A DNA stretch of 64,000 bases, from assembly GCF_000430745.1 (NCBI RefSeq), contig NZ_KE387233.1:55561-119560 (forward strand), written 5' to 3'. This document shows positions 25,270-33,874 of the stretch, one piece after another. This DNA comes from Fictibacillus gelatini DSM 15865. GTDB taxonomy: Bacteria > Bacillota > Bacilli > Bacillales > Fictibacillaceae. The notes under the pieces are model-generated. The model saw only the letters and a program-made list of their open reading frames with translations. It had not been told where the DNA came from and ran no database searches. The translations under genes were made by a program, and so were the position numbers. Position 1 is the first letter of the stretch. Each line of letters starts with the position of its first letter.

Positions 25270-25617
25270 TTAATACGTGGTCGTCGTAAATGGACCAATT
25301 GTTGTCGTTGCCGCTGTTGTGAATGGAACAGTAGCTGTTGTCGTAATCGTAACCGCCGTAACTGTTGTAGCTGTTGTAACTATCGCACTAGTTGTAACGA
25401 CTCCAGCGGTTGTTATCACTGTAAACCTTCCATCTCCTGAACTATCAGGGCCTCCTAAACTGGCGAGATCTTCCGGGCTTGAACGAAAGCAATTCAAAAC
25501 CTCCGACCATTCCTGATCCTCGTTCCTATTTTTGGCGTTTTCAATCACCATGGCTTTCATTTTCTCGGCAAATTCTTTATCGGTTGTCGCACGCTGTAAA
25601 ATTTCATTTATATTCAT
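25270..25617 (-). CDS. Thr-rich, Cys-free RiPP precursor candidate
   Basis: 115 residues. The leader (1-65) starts MNINEILQRATTDKEFAEKM, resembling NHLP/Nif11-type leaders (RATTD-x-EF), and contains SPEDLASLGG (residues 47-56), a double-Gly-like region. The tail (66-115) has 24 Thr and one Ser in 50 residues, the rest Val, Ala, Ile, Gly, Pro and Phe, ending TTTTY, with no Cys. The only Cys (43) is in the leader. The ATG at 25617 is chosen because TGGAGG lies upstream; the ATG at 25635 is part of that site. The next gene is the cyclase-less LanKC. The likely product is a dehydrobutyrine-rich linear peptide; a structural surface peptide is the alternative. Confidence 0.8.
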   Translation of the reverse strand: MNINEILQRATTDKEFAEKMKAMVIENAKNRNEDQEWSEVLNCFRSSPEDLASLGGPDSSGDGRFTVITTAGVVTTSAIVTTATTVTAVTITTTATVPFTTAATTTIGPFTTTTY

Positions 25618-25849
25618 TTTATTAAAAACCTCCATAACTGCAGGGCAGTTTATATAGACGAAACAGCAAAAGATGCTGCCAATTCACATCTCTTTCTAAA
25701 TAGTATAATCATGGAAGGTTATCGTTGTCCGGGGGTTTGGCCAAAAAAATGCGTGTACAACTTTTGTTTACTAAAACATCCGTACTTGTCCGATTCATTT
25801 CTTATGCGAATCTCATAATCTATTAATAAAAAGTAATGAGGTGAGGGAA

Positions 25850-26209
25850 ATGATAAGGCGAATTAACGCATGTATTGGAGATAAATTGGCTTATTGGCTC
25901 TCAACGATGGCCTGCTTTTACGTGGTTGCTGCACTTGTGATTATACCGCTTTTTTTCCAGCATCCGGACACTCTCGTAGGATGGGTTCAATATATTGTAC
26001 AAAGCATCTTTCAAGGGGTGGCATTGCCTGTCCTGGGATATGTCGCAAGAATCGCCGGGGAAAACCAGGAAAAGATCATTAACGAAACGCATGATGCGGT
26101 GATGGAAGAGCTTACCCTTGTAAAGGAAGAGTTGGCTCTTGCACGTGAACACCGCGATGCATTGCAAAAACTGGCCGAAGAGTTAAAGCAACAGTTAAAT
26201 AAAACGTAA
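25850..26209 (+). CDS. Small membrane protein with C-terminal coiled coil
   Basis: 119 residues. Two hydrophobic segments (about 20-40 and 50-70) are followed by a long charged helix (about 75-115, EELTLVKEELALAREHRDALQKLAEEL) with heptad character. TGAGGTGAGGG precedes the ATG. It is divergent from the Thr-rich precursor gene across a 232-bp region, so the two may share regulation. I do not know the family. It could be a partner or immunity factor of the RiPP locus, or unrelated. Confidence 0.65.
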   Translation: MIRRINACIGDKLAYWLSTMACFYVVAALVIIPLFFQHPDTLVGWVQYIVQSIFQGVALPVLGYVARIAGENQEKIINETHDAVMEELTLVKEELALAREHRDALQKLAEELKQQLNKT

Positions 26210-26285
26210 TTTAAAAATTATTTTATAAAATTTTGAATAGGACAAACTCTGGAGCGGACACACTAGGGGAAAGGAGGGAATTGGC

Positions 26286-26372
26286 ATGACAGTATTTGAA
26301 ACCATTTCATTAATGATTAACTTTTCAATGCTCGTTATCGCACTCCTTCACTCCAACAATAAGTCGCTCTAG
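26286..26372 (+). CDS. Putative holin-like toxin peptide, 28 aa
   Basis: The peptide MTVFETISLMINFSMLVIAL plus eight more residues (LHSNNKSL) matches the pattern of the short Bacillus peptides annotated as putative holin-like toxins: MTVFE start, one membrane helix, then N-N-K. AAAGGAGGG sits seven bases before the ATG. A long perfect hairpin follows the gene. These peptides resemble type I toxins, but no antisense antitoxin promoter is obvious here. Confidence 0.7.
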   Translation: MTVFETISLMINFSMLVIALLHSNNKSL

Positions 26373-26390
26373 GGGATCCGGTTACTTGAC

Positions 26391-26428
26391 AAAGTGCCCC
26401 CGGGAAACAATATTCCCGGGGGCACTTT
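26391..26428. terminator. Very stable 16-bp hairpin after the holin-like gene
   Basis: AAAGTGCCCCCGGGAA/TTCCCGGGGGCACTTT is perfectly paired with a 6-base loop. There is no T run. It may end the toxin mRNA or protect its 3' end, as long-lived type I toxin messages require. The remainder of 26429-26602 shows nothing recognisable. Confidence 0.6.
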
Positions 26429-26602
26429 GCTGTCATTTGCTCAAGAAATGGCATTTCGAACCATAAAGGAAATTCACAGGATGGGATGGAAGAATTTACA
26501 CGTCATTTCCAATAGGATACAATTAAATAAACGGCAACAACTATTGAAAGACGATAATTTTATAGATTATCAAAACATGAAAATTTGAAAGGAAGGGTTA
26601 AC

Positions 26603-27340
26603 GTGATCGAGGTTGAACATCTGACAAAAGCGTTCAAAGACAAAAAAAAGACGATAACGGCAGTAAATGACGTTTCTTTTTCCATCCAAAAAGGAGAAGT
26701 TGTTGGATTATTAGGTGAAAATGGGGCGGGGAAAACGACAATGCTGCGAATGATTGCTACGGTCTTGCATCCTTCGTGCGGGTCTATCCTTATTGACGGT
26801 ATAGATATTTTAAAAGATCCGATGAAAATTAAGCGGAAGATCGGTGTATTATTCGGCAGTGAGACAGGGCTTTATGAACGGCTTACAGCCAGAGAAAACT
26901 TGCTCTATTTTGCAAAGCTTTACGGAATCAACAATCATGAGGCAAAAGGGAAAGTGGAGCAATTGTCCGTCCGTTTTGGAATGAAAGAATACTTGGATCG
27001 AAGAGTAGCAGGATTCTCAAAAGGAATGAGGCAAAAAGTGGCGATAGCCCGAACGCTAATTCATGATCCTGAAGTGATTTTGTTCGATGAGCCCACAACA
27101 GGATTAGACATCACATCAGCCAATATGTTTCGCCAGCTGATCCATGAGCTTCGAACAGAAGGAAAAACGATTATCTTCTCAAGCCACATCATGGAAGAAG
27201 TGAAGCTCCTTTGCGAGTCTGTCATTATGATCCATAAAGGTGAATTAGTGTATCATGGGAAGCTTAGAGACCTATATGCCGAAGAGAAAAGCGAAGATTT
27301 GAATGATATCTTTATGTCTCGATTAGTGGAAGGAGCGTAA
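26603..27340 (+). CDS. natA: ABC transporter ATPase NatA
   Basis: 245 residues. Walker A is GENGAGKT, the signature is FSKGMRQK, Walker B is VILFDEPTTGLD, and the switch His is in SSHIMEE. Together with the next gene it matches NatAB, a Na+-extruding ABC system of Bacillus. The GTG at 26603 follows AAGGAAGGG and gives the B. subtilis NatA length. natKR regulators are not adjacent. Proximity to the RiPP locus means a peptide-export role cannot be excluded, although the strand differs. Confidence 0.85.
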   Translation: MIEVEHLTKAFKDKKKTITAVNDVSFSIQKGEVVGLLGENGAGKTTMLRMIATVLHPSCGSILIDGIDILKDPMKIKRKIGVLFGSETGLYERLTARENLLYFAKLYGINNHEAKGKVEQLSVRFGMKEYLDRRVAGFSKGMRQKVAIARTLIHDPEVILFDEPTTGLDITSANMFRQLIHELRTEGKTIIFSSHIMEEVKLLCESVIMIHKGELVYHGKLRDLYAEEKSEDLNDIFMSRLVEGA

Positions 27341-27343
27341 CGG

Positions 27344-28510
27344 ATGGTCTGGGGAATTTTTAAAAAGGAATTGATCGATTCATTGCGGGATCGGAAAACG
27401 ATTGTTTTAAGCGTATTAATTCCGATTATTTTAAATGCAGGACTAATGCTACTATTTGATCGTGTAGTGCTGAATAAATCAGAAGACACGATGACAATTG
27501 CAGTGAATCAAAATAGCCAATCTACCATTTATAAGTGGCTGTACGATATGAAAAATACGAAAATTAAGGAACTTTCTGATCCAATGGAAGCAGTGAAGGA
27601 CGGAGACGCGCAAGTCGGCATTAAGGTTGGAAGTGACTTTGACCAAAAACTAAAAAATGGAGGCTCTCCCGAGTTAACCATTTATTCAGATTCTGGAAGC
27701 TCAAAAAGCTCGGCAGCAGTTGAAACAGTAAAAAATATAATTTCAATGCACGAGCAAACCATTGTGAATGAAAAACTCCAATCGGCGCATATTGATCCGA
27801 AAGTGCTTAACCCGTTTCAAATGAAAGTGAAAAATGTGGCCAAAGATGACGATGGCGGAATGTATTTGGTTTCTCTGTTTGCGCAAATCATCATCGTACT
27901 CGGGGTGATGATGGGCGGTGTTTCGGCGGCTAATGATTTGTTTGCCGGAGAGAAAGAGCGGAAAACGATGGAGGCTTTGTTGATCACACCAGTCAAACGG
28001 AGTCATTTAATTACGGGAAAATGGTTAACGATTTCAGTGCTGGGGGCCATTACCGGTATATTTTCAACTGTAACATTAGTTGTCTTTATAAAATTTTTTA
28101 CGACGAATCTGCCAAATGTGTTTGATCTAGAACACGGAGGCGGAAAGCTCATCGCAGCATTGTTGATTGCAATTATTTTATTCGCTTTTTTAGTCGCAAG
28201 CATCCAGGTCATTTTCAGCTTGTTTGCCAATACGATGAAAGAAGCGCAAAACTACATTTCTCCTCTTATGTTGCTTGGAATGCTTCCTTATTATTTTTTA
28301 ATTACGGTTTCCGTCAACGAAATGACGACGATGCATTTCATCATTCCGTTTTTAAACATTTATGCGCTGATTAAGCAATTAATTTACGGTGTTTATTCAC
28401 TGCAAAATGTTCTGCTAACGATCGGAAGCACACTTGTTTGTATCGTCATATTCTTTACGATTGCCCGGGTGATGTTCGGGAAAGATCGCTGGGTGCTTGA
28501 GAAATCTTAG
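27344..28510 (+). CDS. natB: ABC transporter permease NatB
   Basis: 388 residues of the ABC-2 type: one N-terminal membrane helix (residues ~20-40), an extracytoplasmic domain (~45-170), then five to six helices (~175-380). It contains AGEKERKTMEALLITPVKRS, the typical ABC-2 coupling region. It starts three bases after natA, so the two are cotranslated. Na+ efflux is the family role for NatAB. Confidence 0.85.
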   Translation: MVWGIFKKELIDSLRDRKTIVLSVLIPIILNAGLMLLFDRVVLNKSEDTMTIAVNQNSQSTIYKWLYDMKNTKIKELSDPMEAVKDGDAQVGIKVGSDFDQKLKNGGSPELTIYSDSGSSKSSAAVETVKNIISMHEQTIVNEKLQSAHIDPKVLNPFQMKVKNVAKDDDGGMYLVSLFAQIIIVLGVMMGGVSAANDLFAGEKERKTMEALLITPVKRSHLITGKWLTISVLGAITGIFSTVTLVVFIKFFTTNLPNVFDLEHGGGKLIAALLIAIILFAFLVASIQVIFSLFANTMKEAQNYISPLMLLGMLPYYFLITVSVNEMTTMHFIIPFLNIYALIKQLIYGVYSLQNVLLTIGSTLVCIVIFFTIARVMFGKDRWVLEKS

Positions 28511-28540
28511 AATAAGAGAAAGCTTGTAGAAAGCCTGAAG

Positions 28541-28561
28541 ATTGGCGGATAGTACACCTGA
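28541..28561 (+). repeat. Solitary unit of the GGCGGATA repeat
   Basis: ATTGGCGGATAGTACACCTGA differs at two positions from the 21-bp unit of the array at 10239. It lies between the convergent natB and hrtA genes. Confidence 0.75.
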
Positions 28562-28643
28562 AAAAATCCTTGTTAGAAACATGACCGATAGGAAATTACA
28601 AGAAAGCACATCTTAGAATGAATCTAAAATGTGCTTCTTTATA

Positions 28644-29339
28644 TTAAAGAGACATTCGCTTTGTTTGTTCTAAGAGCTTTCCATCCTCAATAAATACGAC
28701 ACGGTCGCATAAATCGAGCATTCGCCTGTCATGCGTGACCATAATGGCCGCTTTATCTCTTAATTTCACTTCATCGGCAAGCATTTGGACGACCGCGCGT
28801 CCCCGTTCTGAATCAAGGCTTGCTGTCGGTTCATCAGCTAAAATGATTTCCGGGTCATTCATCCATGCTCTGGCGATGGCCACCCGCTGGCGTTCGCCAC
28901 CCGATAAACTCTCTGGATAGTTGTTTTTCCGGTGGGCGAGCCCGAGCCGCTTGAGAAGATCGTCCGCTCTCTTTTCCGCTTTTTCATTAAGAGTGCCCGC
29001 CAATTCCGGGATGAGCAGCAATTGATCACGAACTGTTAAATACGGGATTAAATTGGAACTTTGAAAAATGAACCCGATTTTTTCCATCCGGATCCGATTC
29101 ATTTGTTTTGGCGAAAGATCGTTAATTTCTTCACCGCCAAGGATAATGCGTCCGCTCGAAGGTGAAAGCAAAGCGCCGGCGATCGAAAGAAACGTGCTTT
29201 TACCGGAACCGGATGGGCCAACTAATGCGACAAACTCACCAGCTTTCACATGAAGCGAAACATGGTCAAGCACTTTCACAGACGTATCCCCATCACCGAA
29301 AACTTTGCTTATGTTATCAAGTACAAGTTTATATTCCAT
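28644..29339 (-). CDS. hrtA: Heme efflux ABC ATPase HrtA
   Basis: 231 residues of the MacB/LolD group: Walker A GPSGSGKS, signature LSGGERQR, Walker B IILADEPTASLD, His switch in VTHD. Its ATG overlaps the hrtB stop (TAATG). With an FtsX-type permease and an HssRS two-component pair on the same strand, HrtAB heme detoxification is the best assignment. Without the HssR box and HssRS neighbours, a generic LolD-like exporter would be equally likely. Confidence 0.85.
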   Translation of the reverse strand: MEYKLVLDNISKVFGDGDTSVKVLDHVSLHVKAGEFVALVGPSGSGKSTFLSIAGALLSPSSGRIILGGEEINDLSPKQMNRIRMEKIGFIFQSSNLIPYLTVRDQLLLIPELAGTLNEKAEKRADDLLKRLGLAHRKNNYPESLSGGERQRVAIARAWMNDPEIILADEPTASLDSERGRAVVQMLADEVKLRDKAAIMVTHDRRMLDLCDRVVFIEDGKLLEQTKRMSL

Positions 29340-30439
29340 TAGACAGCCCTCCCAATCGCCTCAATCGCATCAATTTTAACGACGCGGTAGAGTGATAACA
29401 ATGAACCCGCCACAGATACCGCTAAAAATAGACCCGAACAGCCGAACGCCAATAGTGGGCTGAGGTCAAACGGCATGCTGTTTGGCAGAACGGCCGAAAT
29501 GCCATAAGTCAATGCCATACTGATAACCAGGCTGACAATGGAAAGCATCAGCACCTGAAAAAGAATCGTCCGCGCCAATTGGCTTGATTTTGCCCCGATT
29601 GCTTTTAAGACACCAAATTGATTCATTTTTTGAATCGTGATGACATAAAAGAAGACGGCCAATACAAAAGCGGCAATAATGAATAAAAAAACAATCATCA
29701 TCATAAGTGAGCCTTGCTCTTCTTTGTATCCGGGAATGCCTTCTAACGCCTTGCCCTTAGCTAAAACGTCCACTTCTTTAACATTTTTCTCAATGTTGTC
29801 AGCTTTGCCCTGATCGGCTTTCAAGGCTAGAGCGTTGAAGGATAATTTATTTTGGGCATTGGATGGTTGGATAGAAGCCCACTCTTTAAAGTTCATATGG
29901 ATAACGGGCGTGTGGCTAAACGACTGATTTTTCGTAAAGCCAACAATTTTAAATTCTTTTCCGGATAGTTGATCCTTTATTCGGCTGCCTATACTTAAGC
30001 CTTCATTTTTAAACGACTGATCGACAATGATTTCATTTTTAGTTGAATTGTTGATCAAATTGCCTTCCGCAAGTTCCGGCGCCAGCATCCCATTCATATC
30101 GATGGCGAAAAACGTGGCATCGATTTTTTTCGATGATCCTTTTTTCGTAACAGTCGTCATTTGCACGCCTAGAGGAGTCGAGGCATTGTTCCCGACAAAT
30201 TGACGGACGTCTTGTAATTGATCTTCAGATAATAATGACCGGTTGAATCGGTGATCTGAGTCTTTTTGAAGTACGAAATAGTCCGCCTTCATGGTTTGGA
30301 TCGAAGAAGCATTGTCAGACGATAATCCTTTAGCCAGACCCGAAACAAAAAAGACTAACCAGGCAATGAGGACCATAATCAAACCAATTAGAAGGTAGCG
30401 CAATTTGGCATATTGAAATTCGCGCAATGCGAGAAACAT
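29339..30439 (-). CDS. hrtB: Heme efflux ABC permease HrtB
   Basis: 366 residues, FtsX/MacB type: an N-terminal membrane helix, a large extracellular domain (~45-230) and three C-terminal helices. The N-terminus MFLALREFQYAKLRYLLIGL matches HrtB proteins. The ATG at 30439 is chosen because GGAGATGAG precedes it; the upstream ATG at 30460 lacks a site. HrtAB extrudes excess heme from the membrane. It has its own HssR-box promoter in the gap after hssS. Confidence 0.85.
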   Translation of the reverse strand: MFLALREFQYAKLRYLLIGLIMVLIAWLVFFVSGLAKGLSSDNASSIQTMKADYFVLQKDSDHRFNRSLLSEDQLQDVRQFVGNNASTPLGVQMTTVTKKGSSKKIDATFFAIDMNGMLAPELAEGNLINNSTKNEIIVDQSFKNEGLSIGSRIKDQLSGKEFKIVGFTKNQSFSHTPVIHMNFKEWASIQPSNAQNKLSFNALALKADQGKADNIEKNVKEVDVLAKGKALEGIPGYKEEQGSLMMMIVFLFIIAAFVLAVFFYVITIQKMNQFGVLKAIGAKSSQLARTILFQVLMLSIVSLVISMALTYGISAVLPNSMPFDLSPLLAFGCSGLFLAVSVAGSLLSLYRVVKIDAIEAIGRAV

Positions 30440-30497
30440 GATTCGCTCATCTCCATTCATTAAAAATTAATTCCCTGATTGAAAGTATAGGAATGAA

Positions 30498-30517
30498 ATA
30501 TGAACGGAAGATGAACG
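30498..30517 (-). promoter_or_regulatory. HssR box in the hrtBA promoter
   Basis: On the minus strand GTTCATCTT-CC-GTTCATATT is a direct repeat with a 2-base gap, matching the known HssR target (GTTCATATT-NN-GTTCATATT) with one mismatch. TATACT, a -10, follows seven bases downstream (30490-30485). The box begins one base after the hssS stop codon, so hrtBA can be induced separately from hssRS. Confidence 0.82.
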
Positions 30518-30518
30518 G

Positions 30519-31901
30519 TTAATTACAATTTGGCAGATTCACGATAAAGGTTGTTCCTTTTCCTAATTGGCTTTCAACATGAATGTGTCCACCATGTAAT
30601 TCAACAATTTTTTTCGTAATGGCAAGGCCTAAACCGCTCGAGCCTTCTTTTCGGCTTCTCGCTTTGTCCGCTTTATAAAAACGATTGAAAATATGAGGAA
30701 GATCCTTTTCTGAAATGCCGATTCCCGTATCTTTAATCTCAATCTGGCATTCCCCGTCATTCTTTCTCAGCCGAAGTGAAATAGATCCGCCATTTTCAGT
30801 GAATTTAATGCTGTTTGTAATCAAGTTTGTCCATACCTGGTGAAGCAACTTTTCATCAGCCCGAATGAAGGCCGATGGAAGTTCCATATCAATAGCCAGC
30901 TCTTTTTCGCGCCAGCTCCATTCCGTCATCATTAACACTTGTTTCATTTGAGCGGCTACGTCAAACGTGCTTTTCTCCAGAATGTTTTCTTCTTTATCAA
31001 GGGAAGCAAGAGTCAATAATTGTTTGCTCAATTGAGACATTCTGCGGCTTTCGTTTTCAATAATGGAAAGATACGTCTGGCGCTCGTCTTCGGATAGATT
31101 TTCAGTTTGCAGTGTTTGTGAAAACCCCTGGATGGAGGCAAGCGGCGATTGGATTTCATGCGAAACATTTGAAACAAATTCCTGGCGCATTTCTTCAAGC
31201 TGCTCCAAACTTCTTGCCATTTGTGAAAAATGGCTGGCCAGTTTGCCGATTTCATCCCGCCGCTTCACATTCAATTTAATGTTATATTTCCCCTGTGCGA
31301 GTTGTTTTGTGGCATCCGTCAATTTAATGATGGGTTTCACGATATAACGGGTGCTGACCAAAACGAAAAGAATACTCAATACGATGGTGAAAAGAAGGAT
31401 AATTGCAAAAAAGATGCGCAATTCCCCAAATTGAACTTCAACGTTCGGACGGATGAAAAGGGCATACGTTTGATCGTTTACCTTAATGGGAACCCCGATC
31501 GTATTGGCAAGAACGTTGTCAAAAAAACCAGTGATAAACAATTTGGAAGGAAAATGAGAAATTCCGTGGTAAACGTGTCCGTTCAAAACGTCTTTAACAA
31601 TATCGGGATTTAATCCCCTTTCTCTGAACGTCCCCCCATAAAACACACCCCGCTCCTTCTCATCCACAAGGTAAAGCTGATAGCCCAATTGGCCGATGCT
31701 CTTCAAATAATCATCCTTGTTTACTTCCGGATGGTTTTCATAAAATGTTTTAACGTCTCTTGCCATCTTTGTCACTTTTGCATCATTGAACGGTTTTAAA
31801 CTGTATTGGTAATATACATTTGAAATAATAAAGGCGAGGATGCTACTTAAAATCATTACAAAGATGGTCGTTGCGACAATCCGTAAATATAATGTTTTCA
31901 C
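30519..31901 (-). CDS. hssS: Heme-sensing histidine kinase HssS
   Basis: 460 residues: TM1 (~10-32), an extracytoplasmic sensor (~33-160) containing the ITGFFDN segment shared with staphylococcal HssS, TM2 (~162-185), HAMP, the HisKA domain with His248 (NVSHEIQSP) and HATPase motifs (N box, DTGIGI, GLGLAITK). It overlaps hssR by four bases. Membrane heme is the signal in the family. Confidence 0.85.
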   Translation of the reverse strand: MKTLYLRIVATTIFVMILSSILAFIISNVYYQYSLKPFNDAKVTKMARDVKTFYENHPEVNKDDYLKSIGQLGYQLYLVDEKERGVFYGGTFRERGLNPDIVKDVLNGHVYHGISHFPSKLFITGFFDNVLANTIGVPIKVNDQTYALFIRPNVEVQFGELRIFFAIILLFTIVLSILFVLVSTRYIVKPIIKLTDATKQLAQGKYNIKLNVKRRDEIGKLASHFSQMARSLEQLEEMRQEFVSNVSHEIQSPLASIQGFSQTLQTENLSEDERQTYLSIIENESRRMSQLSKQLLTLASLDKEENILEKSTFDVAAQMKQVLMMTEWSWREKELAIDMELPSAFIRADEKLLHQVWTNLITNSIKFTENGGSISLRLRKNDGECQIEIKDTGIGISEKDLPHIFNRFYKADKARSRKEGSSGLGLAITKKIVELHGGHIHVESQLGKGTTFIVNLPNCN

Positions 31902-32575
31902 TTCTTTAAGACCTCCAGTTTATAGCCGACTCCCCGAACCGTTTTAATGGTGAAATCATCGGTTCGGCCTGCAAAACGCTCCCGCAGCCGCTTAATATGG
32001 ACATCCACGGTCCGGTCATCCCCGTTAAAATCTGGCCCCCAGATAAGCTGTATTAATTCATCACGCGAAAAAATGCGCTCCGGGTAACTGGCTAACTGAA
32101 AGAGCAATTCAAACTCTTTTAATGGAAGCATCAATAGTTTTCCATCACAATGCACTTCATAGCTTTTTCGGTCAATGATAGTATCGTTTAGAGCAATTCT
32201 TTCTGCGCTCACCAGTTGATAACGCCGGAGCAGCGCTTTGATACGGAATAGCAGCTCTTTCGGCTCAAATGGTTTGGTCAAATAATCATCTGTTCCGACT
32301 GAAAACCCTTTTTCTTTATCAACCAGCTGATCTTTCGCTGTAAGTAATATGACCGGGAAATCATAATCGTTTCTAATTTCCGCACACAGCTGATATCCGT
32401 CTTTATTTGGCATCATTACATCGACAATGGCCAAATGGATGTGCTCTTTTGCAATTAAAGTGGCGGCTTCTTCCCCGTCTGCCGCCTCAAAGACAATGTA
32501 ACCTTCCGTCTGCAGATAGTGTCTGACCAATTCACGAATGTGGGCATCATCATCAGCAATTAAAATATGAATCAT
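31898..32575 (-). CDS. hssR: Heme response regulator HssR
   Basis: 225 residues, OmpR family. The receiver has an acidic pair at 8-9, phospho-acceptor Asp52 and Lys in LLTAKD. The winged helix contains the family motif WGPDFNGDDRTVDVHIKRLRERF. Several segments (NDYDFPVILLTAKD, GTDDYLTKPFEPKEL) closely follow S. aureus HssR as I recall it. AAGGAG lies before the ATG. It probably activates hrtBA through the box at 30498-30517. Confidence 0.87.
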   Translation of the reverse strand: MIHILIADDDAHIRELVRHYLQTEGYIVFEAADGEEAATLIAKEHIHLAIVDVMMPNKDGYQLCAEIRNDYDFPVILLTAKDQLVDKEKGFSVGTDDYLTKPFEPKELLFRIKALLRRYQLVSAERIALNDTIIDRKSYEVHCDGKLLMLPLKEFELLFQLASYPERIFSRDELIQLIWGPDFNGDDRTVDVHIKRLRERFAGRTDDFTIKTVRGVGYKLEVLKK

Positions 32576-32745
32576 CGAACTGACAGCTCCTTACAATATG
32601 TTCTGTTGACTCAAGTGTACTCGATTTTATTTTTGAATGAAAATAAATGGAGGAGAAAAATAAGTAAGCAAATCAATTTTTATTTGTTCCTCGATGTGTC
32701 ATTATAATAGTAGGTTAGATGATTAAAGAAACTGGAGGCGATAGA

Positions 32746-33573
32746 ATGAAAAGCTTACAGGACACAACAACATTACATAATGGAGTGAAAATGCCATGGG
32801 TCGGTCTTGGCGTATGGCGGGTTAATGAAGGGGAAGAGGTCGTTCAATCGGTTAAATGGGCGATCGAGGCAGGATATCGCAGCATCGATACGGCAGCAGT
32901 TTACAAAAACGAAGAAGGCGTCGGAAAAGCGATCAAAGAAACCGGTGTTCCGAGAGAAGAGTTATTTATTACGACAAAAGTGTGGAACGACGATCAAGGC
33001 TATGAATCTACGCTTTCCGCTTTTGAAGAAAGCCTAAAAAAGCTCGATCTTGATTATGTCGACCTCTATTTGATTCACTGGCCTGTCAAAGGAAAGTATA
33101 AAGAAACATGGCGAGCGCTTGAAAAATTATATAAAGACGGCCGCGTAAAGGCGATTGGTGTCAGCAACTTCCATATTCACCATTTAAAAGATTTGATGGA
33201 AGACGCTGAAATTGTCCCTATGGTCAACCAGGTCGAAACCCATCCACGCCTTTCCCAAAAAGAGCTTCTTCAATTCTGTAAGGAAAATAACATCCAAATG
33301 GAAGCGTGGAGCCCGCTCATGCAAGGAGAATTGCTTGGCGATCCAACATTAGTCGAAATCGCCAATAAATATAACAAAACTCCGGCTCAAGTCATCTTGC
33401 GCTGGGATCTGCAAAACGGTGTTGTCGTCATCCCGAAATCAGTCAAGGAACATCGGATTAAAGAAAACGCCGATCTGTTTGATTTTGAACTTTCCCGTGA
33501 AGACATGGAGAAAATCGACGGCTTAAACCTTAATAAGCGAGTCGGTCCGGATCCAGACAATTTTAATTTCTAA
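32746..33573 (+). CDS. yvgN: Aldo/keto reductase, YvgN-like glyoxal reductase
   Basis: 275 residues. The AKR signatures are [18 protein letters not shown] (with catalytic Tyr), [10 protein letters not shown] (catalytic His) and the C-terminal NADPH-binding [10 protein letters not shown]. Sequence and length follow B. subtilis YvgN closely, an enzyme reducing methylglyoxal and glyoxal with NADPH. The ATG at 32746 follows CTGGAGGCG; the ATG at 32719 lacks a site. It is monocistronic with a terminator, divergent from hssR. Confidence 0.9.
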   Translation: MKSLQDTTTLHNGVKMPWVGLGVWRVNEGEEVVQSVKWAIEAGYRSIDTAAVYKNEEGVGKAIKETGVPREELFITTKVWNDDQGYESTLSAFEESLKKLDLDYVDLYLIHWPVKGKYKETWRALEKLYKDGRVKAIGVSNFHIHHLKDLMEDAEIVPMVNQVETHPRLSQKELLQFCKENNIQMEAWSPLMQGELLGDPTLVEIANKYNKTPAQVILRWDLQNGVVVIPKSVKEHRIKENADLFDFELSREDMEKIDGLNLNKRVGPDPDNFNF

Positions 33574-33596
33574 ACAAATAAGTGCCGAAGTTGAAT

Positions 33597-33643
33597 GGCA
33601 CCCTCATGGTTAGATAGTTTCTAACCATGAGAGGTGCTTTTTT
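33597..33643 (+). terminator. Long-stem terminator after yvgN
   Basis: GGCACC-CTCATGGTTAG pairs with CTAACCATGAG-AGGTGC and is followed by six T. Confidence 0.85.
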
Positions 33644-33857
33644 GTCTTTAAAAGCATTGCTTCCGTATCGCTATCAGCCAGCCTTCATTACTCCGTTTTA
33701 TTATCTGGAAAATAAAGAATTTAAAATTGAGCCATTTTATACTAAACTAAAACAAATATCAGATAAGGATTGCCCGGTGGAATGGAAACTTGAGTTAGAT
33801 CGTAAAAATGTAACATGGCTAAAGCGAATAGCGAATCATAATAGCCATCATTCATAG
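33642..33857 (+). CDS. Small hypothetical protein, 71 aa
   Basis: A soluble 71-residue frame (TTG start, then SLKALLPYRYQPAF). GAGAGGTG in the descending arm of the yvgN terminator could serve as ribosome site. It lies 17 bp upstream of the MgtC-like gene in the same direction. I recognise no family. The overlap with a terminator lowers confidence; the in-frame ATG at 33627 would be inside the hairpin. Confidence 0.4.
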   Translation: MSLKALLPYRYQPAFITPFYYLENKEFKIEPFYTKLKQISDKDCPVEWKLELDRKNVTWLKRIANHNSHHS

Positions 33858-33874
33858 GAAGGTGGTGGTTACCA

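Noticed and set aside
25168..25516. Plus-strand Val-rich and Cys/Arg-rich frames opposite the Thr-rich gene
   Set aside because: They are shadows of the ACN/ACG-rich precursor gene; the minus strand has the ribosome site, the leader-like N-terminus and the operon partner.
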